DNA from: Anisakis pegreffii
Lineage: Eukaryota > Nematoda > Chromadorea > Rhabditida > Anisakidae
DNA length: 64,000 nucleotides
Direction: 5' to 3'
Assembly: GCA_035041965.1 (NCBI GenBank)
Contig: JAPYMA010001397.1
Coordinates: forward strand, 1-64,000
The notes below the pieces were generated by a model. That model ran no database searches and was not told where the DNA came from. It saw nothing but the letters and a program-made list of their open reading frames with translations. Shown piece after piece: positions 42,249 through 56,900 of the stretch; positions within the stretch are counted from its first letter, which is position 1, and each line of letters begins with the position of its first letter. Made by a program: the position numbers and the translations under genes.

Positions 42249-42350
42249 GACGCAAGAGAAGTGTGAATAGTGAGAGAGCCAGACAGGCAGATAGATAGCT
42301 AGATCGACGCAAGAGAAATGCGAATAGTGAGAGAAACAGCTAAGCAGATA
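42249..42350. repeat. Diverged 45-bp direct repeat
   Basis: The segment at 42249-42293 (GACGCAAGAGAAGTGTGAAT...) recurs at 42306-42350 (GACGCAAGAGAAATGCGAAT...) with a handful of substitutions. The copies are separated by a short GATA/TAGC-rich stretch. Confidence 0.9.
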
Positions 42351-44041
42351 TAAACCACCTTCATAAGAATACGGTAAAAGTGCATCATTGGATACGGTAG
42401 TGCTGCAGTCAAAATAAGAAGTTTACTTCGAAGATTTTCAGATGATTTCGAAACCTCGTTTGGGCAATTTCGTACTGAAGTTGAGTTTAACGAATTTGTA
42501 AGAAAGAATTCACCGTTCGATTAGCTAAGAAATGAGAATTTGCTGGACGTTGATAGATTGTTGGATGAGATAGTGAAGAACAAGTGAATAGCGGTCGGAT
42601 GATAATAATCTGAAGCTGTAAAGACGGAAGAAGTGTTTCATGTTTTACGGAACGTTTTACGATCCCAATAAAATTGATATGGTGGTTTATCTAGTAGTCA
42701 ATCTCAGCCGAAAGCACGCAGAATAACAAGTGAAATTGTACTGCTCACTGCCAGTATGCTTTCAGATAAGTAGAATCGTATTTCAGAGATTGAAGCGCAT
42801 ATTTCGAAATGGTTTGATCACGAGAAAACTTGTAAATTTCATATGATCGCTTATTGGTCAAATCTCGTTGATTATACTCATTCGGTTCGATTTGCGCCAA
42901 ATATATATTCGTTCGTTGAGGAGTTGTACTGAAAGCTGATATGAAGAGATGTTGATAGGAAGAACTTATAGCTAGAATAAACAATGTCGAGTGTGAAATT
43001 CATCAAAGATTACCTTTATTTCGAATTCTCAGTGGCGTGCTGCTGCTCATAATTCATCAGCAAATAAAAACAATCGAGAAACAGAAGGCACTCTTCGAAG
43101 ATCGTTTAAAATATCCGTAATAAGAGCACTTGCTTGACACAGTGAGTATCAAAAACTTCCGTTCGTCAAATTGAATTCTACCACATCTATGACGGGTTTA
43201 AATACACCGACGATGAATGGGCGGGATCGTGGGCAGATATTTTATAATCAGTTGGAGAGATGAGCAGAGAGATGGGAAGATGAAAACACCTGTTAACGCA
43301 AATTCAAGGGTGCCACTTTTGTGCTCAAGCTGATATCCGAATTGATACGAACTGATGTGGTCACATCTCTTTGTTTATTATCCATCCGATCTCATCCCTC
43401 TCTCATGAATAATAACTACCGTTTGTGGGTCACTGAGATTGCGCAATGAATTGCGCATCAATGCAAACTCAAAAAGAACTACCTACCCGCATATGCAAAA
43501 AATATCCCATCGAATCTTATTGCCTCTATTTGTCCCAAAAACCCCACCACACTCCCTCAAATCACATTGTTGTTCGATCCCATCCAAAAACTGCCAACCA
43601 CAGAAACTCTCTCATCACCTTTCATCTTGAGGATCTCGTTGTTTTTATGGAGCTCTGCTCACCATAACGCAAGAAAACAAATTTATTCTCTCGTGACAAA
43701 CGCAAACAAAAATTTGTTGTCACATCAGTTAAATAACATCAACAATAAATTAAAACTAACTATACTGAATTACCACACGCAAAACAAAGCATTCACCGCA
43801 TCCCTCACTTAAACGAAGCAAAACAAGTGAAATGGAATCCCGATCAACACGGAACATTAACAAACACACAAAAAGCCATAACATACGAAATCAACATTTC
43901 TCACAAATAATGCACTTCAGCGATCATTCAAACACTGCTCATAACAACAATTTAAACGATCAGTCAGCAGGGAATTGAAAAACAAAACACACATTCAATG
44001 CAACGACCATTTCAACAGTATTCATCTCTAATTCGTTGCAT

Positions 44042-47000
44042 CTAGAATTGTGCATTTTTGAACTGATCATAAGGCAGATCGTTTCTGAGCGAGAGTATCT
44101 TCTTAACTTGATCGCTATTCAACAGACGATTGTGTTCGGGTAGCTGCTGATAATAGTCCAGAGCTTCATCAACACTCTCGACGTTGATCAACGCAACCAT
44201 CTGGAAATATGTTAGCCGTTATCATGCACGTACCTTTACAATAAATAACGACTAAAGCAAAATAAACAAACCTGCGACAGTCTGTTACACTTCTCGCGCA
44301 ATGCCCAACCAGCAATACTCGTCAAGTACGACGTCAACGCACGAAATTCTCGATCGAGTTGCAGTGCGCCAAGTCGATTGAAAACACTTTTCAATATGAC
44401 ACGTTCCAGCTGTCGATTCACTTCTGCACATACTGAACACAACAATTCCTAAAAATACTGCTCTCATTAGCTCGCTGTCAACAGTTCATCGGGCATTTTT
44501 TCCGCAAGAACCCAAAGAAATCAACCTGATAATTGGACTGCACCAGAACTGGTTCGAATACGGCCAGCTGTTTATCCAATGACGCAATAAAGGCATCCAT
44601 AAACGGATCGGCTCCCTCAAAATCACTCAGATCTTGTTCGGACAACGAATGTGAAACGTCCAAATATAATTCAGCACTGAAACCGATTATGCTATGTGAG
44701 GAATGTGGACGAATGAAAAGCAAAAAGCAAATTTAATCGAAATATCCCACGCCATTCAAGAAAGAAATTTAATCACGAAAATGATTGGAACACGAAAAGG
44801 GTCAAAAATGAATCAATTCGAAACCTTGTCTTCAGTTTCGGTCTGAATGCAGCTGCACACAATTTCTCGACGCCAACGTTAGCAAACTTGTCGAACTTTC
44901 GAACGAGATCATCGAACTGCGATAAAGCATTCTCCAGTTTACCTTTCTCCGAGTCACTCAACTACAAATCTATTTCTAAAATCATCCCACTTCACTCAAC
45001 ACCCCTAACAATTTAACTCGACACACTAGCAAATCAAAAACAACTGGCTAGCAACTTCAACGAAAAACATAATGCAAGCTGAAAATCATATCGAAACAAA
45101 GCATCAGCAAATACTAAAACAATAATAATAACATCAATAAAATTCACCTGCGTAAGATGTTTTTCAAAGTCTTCAACGAAACCCCTTCGCAACGTCCGGA
45201 TACACTCTGCTGATGTACGCAAGTCGTTAACTGCGGTCAGGAACGCCTTAAATCGTTATAACGATAAATTATCGCAACACATTCAAAAATTAATCGACCC
45301 TTCAAAGTCAGACGTTTCCAAACCCCAAATTCATCACACTCCAATGACAACAACTCAACATCAAAACCCAACGAACTACAATCAACAAACTTCTTTCTGC
45401 CTCTCGGGTCCGGCATCTGCAACCGTTTTACCGTGCTGAATCACATTGTAAGCTGTCTGAGCGGTCTGATAAGCTTCAGCTGTCCATCCAACACTTGGAT
45501 AGCCATTCTAAGAACACATAAAATAAAACAGTGAATAAGTGAACGAACGAAAAAATTAACGAGCAATCCAATGCAGCAATAAATAATGGATTCAAAATGA
45601 ACATTGGCTCATCAATTCCTTGAAAACATCGATTTCTTGCGATAAATTACATGACCAAACACTTAGAACAAATAAATAAAAACCTTAACATCCGCGTAAA
45701 TAAACTTCAAAAAATCCAACTCGAGTGCAGTTGCGCCATTATTCAACATAGCACAAACACAATCCACTGATGAAGAGCTCAGTGATCTGCGTACGCATTT
45801 GCGAACAATAAAGAACACATCGTCAAGCATCGAGCTGAATGCTTCATTTTATGAATTCATTACTCGCATCTTATTCACTAAACTACAACTCTGCAAAGCC
45901 AAAATCGTTCATAAAGTAAGAAGGTGAAACTGAACCTCGTCAGCGAGTCCGCCTCTCTTGTGCTCATATTCATCGCTTTCGCTACTGATTCCTTCATGTA
46001 ATATTCTTCCATCAATATATAACGACCCAACAATTCCTGCATCCATTAACGATCATACCATTAATCAAGTAAAACTTTCGTTATAAACTGCTCTAATCTG
46101 ACCTGCATTTTAGTTCCGAGTAGCGATCGATTCAGAAGATTATCCAGTTTGCGATCCCTGTCTAATTTCTCCTTCGCAGATGCTTCTTCCATCTGACGAC
46201 GTTCTTCGTCCGATAAGTCTTGACCTAACGACTCTTTTCTCTACAATAATAACTCGTCAGTTAGATTTATCTAAAATAATGAATGGAAGTGATTCTGAAG
46301 CCGTCTGACTTGTTCATCAGTCTTCGCATTGGCCGCATTCAGACGTCTTCTCAGATATCGCCAATACAACTCAGCTCTTGTGTGCATCACGGTCACCTCA
46401 CTTAACAACACATCTAACTCAAGTGCATCCATCCTTTCTAAAATTAAATACAAACATAGAATTTCTCGTTGAAAGTTTATATCAAAATCAATCATTTACA
46501 AAAACAACCAATATTTTCAAAGGATTCACATCGCTATCACTGAATACCCACCTGATGAAGTGTATTTATCAACATTTCTTGAATATTTATCCACCAATTT
46601 CGCTTTACTCTCATACTGTCGATTCTTGACGAATGCTGCGATAATACGTTCTGCTTCTTTATCACATCCTACCTGAAACTGTGGCTATGTAACGAGTAAG
46701 TCCACCTGACAACCAACCAATCAAACTACCTGCAGCATTTCAATAAGTGACAGCATCTTGTCAGCTCCATAGAATGAGTCTATCAAAGGCTCGTGAATCT
46801 GTATCTCTCGAGCAATACCTGAAATACATTTCTAATCGTAAACACCGACATAGCTTCAGATCGAAATCATGAAGCATATTTCATTTCACAATCATGAAGA
46901 AGCACCTTCAAACAGCATCGTCAACGCATCTGCATAAAGCACGTTCACTCGTTTGTCGTCTGTGCCACCAGCCAACATCACCTCAAAAAAAAAATGAACC

Positions 47001-48168
47001 AGAAAAGCTAATCGCCATAATCGCATTAAAAAATCGTAACTCTCCACCTTGTAATTTGACTCAGCCATTTTGCGAATCTCTTGTGAAAGGTAATTAGCGA
47101 ATCGCGTGATGCCTGATGAATGCTCATTGATCAGAGGGAACAGTTTGAAGAAGCGTTGCAACGAGGCCACATCTCCACTTGCTACTGCCTTTAAATGAGT
47201 TTTATGAAAATGATCTCCTTATAAGAACAATAATCAAATTACCAACCTCATCAAACTTCGACTCGATAATTGCTTTCAAACTGGACAATGCCTCTCTCAA
47301 CACGTCATAGTTCTTCTTCAGCGACTGTCCAGCATCTGAAATACGCAAATAAATGTTGCTATTTTCATCACTCGTAATAATTAAGTACCTCTGCTATCAA
47401 ATTGATCACCCATTTGAAAAACAGCAGTATCAAGAGTCAAGAATCGATGGATATGTTGAGCAGCCAATTCGAAATCTTCTTCTTGCATCGCAGAATTGAC
47501 ACCATCTGCACACTTACGCAGATCTATCAAATCACTTACTCTCTGCAGACATTCCACTACTCGACCTTTGGCCACATCCAGCGAGGATACCTTAACATCA
47601 CTTCATTTAATTTGCCACAACACTTCAAAAGTACGTTCAAGATTCAGAGCAGTTGGCAAAGCACAAAGCTGAGATCATCTAGAATACAACCTTTCCGGAG
47701 ATATTATCCGCGAGGCCAGAAATCATTTTCAGATTATTGGCCAACTGTTTTGCGTCTGATTCTACCAGAGCCATCTGATTGTTGAAGCGTGTAATGGCCA
47801 GATTGAACGAACGACTCACATCCACGCCACCTGCAGCATTTTACTCGATTACAAAAAGAATTAATTCTCTTTGCTAATCACCTGAACTCACTGACGCTTT
47901 TTGAATCACCTCTTCCATATTACACGTTATTCGCTCCTCTTCACTACGCTTCAAAGCCAATTCACTTCTGAAAGCCATAATGCTCCAACTCAGAATATTT
48001 ATCTCTGACAAGCGCAACACTGCTTTGTTCGAGCAATAAAATCCTCACTTTCATTCCGCACGCTATAAAATCGTTCAAAACGACAAAGAACCTTAATTCC
48101 GACAACATATCAGTGAAGTCGAATCGCAGATCTGGTGCTCTTTCCGGTTTATCCCTCATACGTCCCAT
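44042..48168 (-). CDS. cogc-4: Conserved oligomeric Golgi complex subunit 4 (COG4)
   Basis: COG4 is a lobe-A subunit of the COG tether that directs retrograde intra-Golgi vesicles and contacts SNAREs. The minus-strand exons run in order. They are [20 protein letters not shown] (start chosen at 48168), [136 protein letters not shown], a mid-region near 46180-46140 ([16 protein letters not shown]) and a helix-rich C-terminal half. That half has [59 protein letters not shown] and a last exon ending [14 protein letters not shown] at 44042. The length and order agree with the family. A TTTTAG acceptor lies 14 nt before the ATG, so the gene may be trans-spliced. Confidence 0.95.
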
Positions 48169-48182
48169 CGGAACTTCACAAA

Positions 48183-48184
48183 CT
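48183..48184 (-). promoter_or_regulatory. Candidate trans-splice acceptor of cogc-4
   Basis: On the minus strand GTGATTTTAG ends here, leaving a 14-nt leader before the ATG at 48168. It might instead join an upstream coding exon, because open sequence continues upstream in the same frame. Confidence 0.3.
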
Positions 48185-48329
48185 AAAATCACAAATGAAC
48201 GCCTCTGCCCCAAAAGACAACCACAAATGTAAACTGTACACATGCTTCCAAACTTTTCTTCAGCTTTTTTATTCGAAACTATTCTTTATCTCACCTTTGA
48301 ACATGTATTCTTTCATCATTTTAAATGCA

Positions 48330-50971
<2,642 letters not shown>

Positions 50972-53900
50972 ATGGATTGTGATGATGGAAAAATTCCGGG
51001 CGAAGCGTTGTCAAAAGCCAGTGACCTGGCGGCGAAAGAAGCGAGTACGGAATGCGTTTCTGAAATGATGGAAGAATCCGTTACGACTCCGTCAGAAGCG
51101 AGTCATCACAGAAGTTTATTCGGAACAAGTGCTGCTGGACAAACTGACCCTCAACAGCAACAAACAGGTCAATGTCAACGTGAGTGTGTTCTTAATTGTG
51201 TGATATTCCAGTCTTTCCTTACTTATAAAACCATGTATTATCCGCGCAAAGACTTTTACTTAAGCTTAAGATGAAACCTTCGTCAATTTTCAGGCATAAC
51301 TGCTGATTGTGGGTAAGTAAAAGAGGGAAGTGGGATTGCCGTAGTCATTCTGAGTGAAGGGAATTTAAACGTAATTACTTGCAGAGGGTGTTGCGTCGAC
51401 CGAGACTGAAACACAACAAGCACGTTCAGTGATGCAGTCAAGTCTAGAAACCATTTTGACCAACGCCATGCATGAGGCGTCTGGAGATGAGAGGCATCGT
51501 GAAACCGAAATCAGTCAGTCGTCTGCGAGAATTATTTTGGATGGAGATTTGGAAGAGCTAAGAAAGGAGAAAGTACAACTTGGTATGTTTCACAACATTA
51601 AATTGACATAGCTCTTCGGCTTTATTAAATTGAACACCCACTCTCTAGCTATTCAAAGTATGGGCTCAGCTAGCTGTTTCGAAATTGAGGAGTCACCAGT
51701 TCCTCTCGTGTAGAGAAATTTTGCGGAATGGGAAAATTCTTATGGGAATTTTTCGTGAAAAGATGTTCGTTCAGATCAATGAAAATATTTGTTGTAGAAC
51801 AGGAGCTGTTCATTTTGAATGAGAAGCACAGTTCGATGCAAACAAAATTCCATCAGCTCGGTGAAACTATTACGAAACAAAAAGCTGAGCTGGATTCGTT
51901 ATCGATTGATCGTACGCAAAGGATGGCAGTGATGCGAGAGTTGGAAGCTGAACGAGATCAGTTGATGCTTGCGAAGGTTATGTGTTATCTTTTCTGGCTT
52001 TTAATACGTGCATTTACTAAACTGCTTCGAGGAACTCGCCTTCTTTGTGAGCATTTACGACATGGAATCATCTGAACGTTTTACTGAGTTTCAGAATGAA
52101 AGTGAACAAAAATCATCAATGTTATTAGTACAAAAACAAGATTACGAGGATCGCATTGAGCGCCTCACACACGAAAAGTGTCTGCTCGCAGGTTTGTTGA
52201 TTAATTTGGTGAAGGAAAGGAATTCTCTGTTTCATCGATTGTTTCTTGTGTTGAAAGTATATGAATATGGCGTTGAGAGTTTGTTCCCTTTTCATTCATT
52301 TCGTCATGCAAATTTCAGCCGATGTACAAAATTTAAAAAATGAACTTGAGCGATCCGAGACGAAGAACTGTTTAATGCAGACACAGGTCGATGAGGTGCA
52401 AAAAGAAAAACGAATGTTCCAGGTGCAACAGCTTTCTTTTCAAAGTTTTTTAATTCTTTGGCAGTATTACTATCCAGTCTTCCATCAGTGTTCAAATCAG
52501 TTTCATGCCGCCGAAAGTGATTATATGTTTCACAGTCGCCCATTTGCTACTTGAGTTTTTACTTTGATGTTCAGTTCGAAAAAGACTGTTGGTCACAAGA
52601 GAAAGAGATTTACTTGCGAAATCGAGAATGGTTCACGAACGAGATCAATGAACGCGACTCAAAATTGACTTTGTTGAGAATCGAATCGGTGAGTTCAATT
52701 ACTCGTTCTGAAAGCATCCTTCTAAATCATCATACTCTTATTATATTAAATGTTTCTCATTTGATTGAAGAAATGATTGATAATTGTTCGAATTTCGAAT
52801 TAAACATTCCAGGCGCGTATAACCGGCGAGTTGGAAGCACAGAAAGCGAATATTGTGGACGAAGTGGAAACGGTAAAAGAAAGCCTAAAGAAGGCACAAT
52901 CTCAGGTCAGTGCGCGAGATGAACAGATCACGAAATTAAACGATCGCATCAAAGAGGTTGGTGAATTGTTCATTTTTATTCTTCTCGAGCAAGGACGGAT
53001 AGCTGTTGTGGAGATATTTTATAATTGATTGGAGAGATGTAGCAGTTTGATGTTCTATTAAGACACTGCGATTGGATGTTCATTGGGCACGTAATGAGTT
53101 TATTTATGCAGGTGTTAGAGGATCGCGCCGCTCGGATCAACAAAATGGAAGAAGAGTTGTTGGCTGCAGAACGTTTGTTATCGGTTTACAAGGAGGCGAG
53201 TGAGGATGCGGAGAGACATTTGAATCAGTTGAAAGTCGACTACGACGACCAGCGAAGATTGTTCGATGAATCTAAGGACGGTTCGTGCATTTAGTTGGGT
53301 ATTGGGAACAAGAGCGATGTAATTGCTGAATGAATGAGGAAGATTTTGGATTTTGTTGAACTAACAGCCCTTTCTGAGATGTCATTTTTAGCTTATGAAG
53401 GAATTCGTTCGCAGATGGAAACTCAAGAAGAAACGCATGCAGTTGAGCTACGTACTAAAGGTGAGTGAACATTGTTTGAAAAGTGCTTGGAAATTGAGTG
53501 AAATGCGTGAATTGTAGATGAGAAAATCGCTGAACTCAACGACGAGTTGTTGAAGGCGAACGATCTGTTGAAATCGAAACATCGACGTGAGTGTTTTCAT
53601 CCATTTGAATAGTTTTTTCATCGTTTTGTTTTCATCGATATGTTTTTTTTGAATAGTGATTATTGAATTTTATGGGTTGAATCGAGTTTTAGTGACGTTG
53701 GCAGACGATGAAATAGCTGCATTATCGCCGTCGGCAGCTGCCGCATGCTCGTTGATACGAAGTGGTGTGTCGTTGACGGCGATCTATCGAGAGCACTGTC
53801 GAGTGGTGGCCGAACTGGAAGAGGTCAAAGACGAAAACGCGAAATTGGAAGCGAATTTCAGAGAGCTTGTCGAGGTGCGCCCACAGAGTGTTTTGGAGTG

Positions 53901-56900
53901 AATATTGCACTTGCCTCTTCGGAAGGATTTGATCGGATTTGAGTGCAATTCTTATTGATTGTTAGCCGTATTTGCTGAGCTGGATATTCGGGAGATGCGC
54001 ACTCGCGTATCTCCCAAAAAATTTTTGCCAAATTTTTTGATCTACTCGAAAGTCAAACACCAGTTCCGTGTCGCACTCATAATTTTTTTTATCGAGATTT
54101 TTGATCTACCTGTAGGTGAACGCTCTCTGTTTGATTCACTAGTGAAAAGCGATCGCCGAGAGCGTTGATAAAAGGCAAATGTTCAGGAGATCGAACGAAA
54201 AGCACCAATATTAACTCAGCAGCGCGTCGAGCATGAACGTGTCTCAGAGCTGTGCACACGTCTTCAGAATCAGCTGCAAACAGCCGATGATGAAAGACAG
54301 CATCTGATCTCGGCAAAGGATGCAGCAGCTCGGGAATTGGCCTACACGAAAGCTGAACTGGAAAGATATCAAAGAGATAATGAGGATATGGCAAGACAAG
54401 TATGGCATTATCACTCAGTTCTAATGCTCATTTCTCTCAATGAAAACATCCTTGAACAGATACAAGTCAAAACACGATTAACTATTGGGCATCCCAAAGA
54501 AGTGAAATTCAATCAGTGAAGTAGAAAATGGATGAAACGAACATTCATAATTTGAATGGATAAATGAGATTATCACTTCGATACAGTCAACTGATGCTTA
54601 CGTTTGATTCATGTGTAAGAGGATATAGATAACTTCACTGGGCATTGCACCTGGACAAGAAAGGTGCGCAGGTGGATTGCACTGCAAAGTGGAAGAGTGG
54701 GAAAGTGCTGGTCTGTCAGTAGGAATAAACATGATTGGTTCAGATTCGTCATTTGCTGCACGCTTATGAGGTGAATCGTGCGTCGATGGGTCGTGACACA
54801 GACTCACCACCGATGAGCGAGCAAGATCGTGACGTTCTGTGGTCATCGATTGGCGAACTGCAGAAAGTCAATCAGAAACTGCTGTCTGATCTGAGAGCAG
54901 TGCGAGCAAATAACCATAAAGCAATTGAGGAAGCGAATAACACTGAGTGAGTAGCAAGAGATAGTTCGATCGGTTCATTCCGGGAAAGATTTCTGTATTG
55001 TTCTTAGGTAGTCCTGTCGTTCTGGAAGAATCGTGCAGCTTTTGCTCATGAATCGTTTTGAAAGTGGTATTTTAAAACATCGTTCCAGGATCAATCGATT
55101 GGTCGAGGCGTTATCAGAAGCAACCAAGAAACTGGATACGATGAAAGATTATTCTGCTAAGCAAGACGTTGTGATCGAGCAACTGAAGCAGCAGCGTGAT
55201 TCGTACAAAAATATTGCAGATCAACGAAAAACTGAGAAAGAGGTGCGCTTTTTGGTGAATGCACGAACGTTATTGTTATGCCCGCCTCAGAGGGCGAATT
55301 CCGATGTTAACATGGGATGAGTGCGAGATAAATATTGCTTGCAATTTGAATGTTTGTACTTTTCAAGTCGGGCACGATCTCACGAGAGTTGAGCGATGCA
55401 CGCATCATGATCGCACAGCTGAAGGTGCAGTCGGAACGTTCTGAAAAAACACTCGAAATCTATCGTGAGGAGAAACATCAAGCTGAAAAGTGTGTGGTGC
55501 TTCTTAAAGTTTTGTTTTTTCAAGAATTTTTTAGGGTGGTGATGAATTATTGAGATGACAGTGAGCTGGAATTGTCTTGTTGATTAGTGTTCGTCTGTAG
55601 TGATTTAGTTTTGATGCATTCAGGATTCTGCAAGATCGTATTGATCAACAGATCACACTCATTTCTGGGCTGAGAAAGACGAACGGAAAGCTGGAAGCAG
55701 ATTTTGAACTGCAAAAGCAAACTCAAGAGATGCTCAAGAAACAGGTTCATTGAATGCCTTTCAAAAGATTGATCTGTGAGGAAAAGAGTTGTGATTTCAC
55801 AACGATGAGATGGAATTTTGGGGTAGAGTGAAGCTAGCGTGCTAGAGGTGGAGGCAGATTGTATAGTTGTCGAATGGAAATTGTATTCGGTGAATGTTTC
55901 AGAGTGAAACGGACGAGCAAGAGCTGTTGAGCCAACGTGAGAAGAACGCCAAATTGATGACTGATTTGAAAGTTCTAAGCGAAAGATTGACGTTGACCCA
56001 GCAAGAACTGATCGCGTCTAAAGGCGAAATCGCTAAATTCAAGTTGGCTTTGTTCAGCATTGCACTTTGCATCATGCGTGTGAATTTCATAGTTTATGAA
56101 TTGTTGCTTGAAATGTTTTTGCATTTGTTCAGATCCGAAGTGAATACGATGCGTGATGAAGTGACACTACTGCGAAGTACGAATGCCCGACTTACACAAG
56201 AATTGCAAGTTGTGCGCGAGTCGAGTTATAATAACGAGAAAATGGCATTTGCCATACAGAAGATGCAGGTTTGGATTGAAGATCGCTTTAGACTTGTTTT
56301 AATTTGCTCGTTAAGAACGGAGAATTCAGATGGATTCTATTGGAATGTCCGATTTTCAGAACTTCTGATGTATCAAATTAAGCGAGATTAAATTCCTCAT
56401 TGAATCCAGTAAGTTATTGACTGTCTGTACCGTTCGTCCTTATCAAACAATGTCTCATTTTTTCAGAACCGATTGGACCATTCGGATTCAGAGAAGTTAA
56501 AACAATTAGAAGACCATTTGACGATCGCAAAGAATGAGAACGAGAATATGAAGAAGTTTGTTGGTGAGATCACGGAACAGCACCGAATTATCAGTCTTGA
56601 CTTGAAGGTGACTTGTGAAAACTTTTTTTCAAACTTGCGAAACTTTTTTATTTTTTTAGTGGTGGAAGTTTTTATAATTTAGTAGTGACCATATAATTTA
56701 GTGGTCCCACAATGCATAGTGAGGGACCGAAGCATGGTCTCGTGGTGTAGCGGCTGTCACGCCTGCTTCACACGCAGGAGGTCGCTGGTTCGGTCCCGGC
56801 TGGGATCACGAGACTTTGCTAGGGTTTTGGGGTTTCGATACACTTGTCTGTGGTGTTGCATTAATTTCCAGGAGTTTCTTTTTTGGGTGGGGGAATATTT

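Larger units (their letters stand above)
41711..44041. other. Upstream region of the nuclear receptor; no called gene
   Basis: The interval must contain the missing 5' exon(s) and promoter of the nuclear receptor, plus the 3' UTR of cogc-4. It shows two local duplications: a 41-bp exact tandem repeat at 41918-41999 and a diverged 45-bp direct repeat at 42249-42293 and 42306-42350. Minus-strand open frames at 41948-42229 and 42745-42984 and plus-strand frames at 43439-43812 have no recognisable domain. Confidence 0.45.

Noticed and set aside
43439..43812. Three overlapping plus-strand frames in the nuclear-receptor upstream region.
   Set aside because: Several frames are open at once in low-complexity AC-rich sequence, with no family signal; this is typical of chance.
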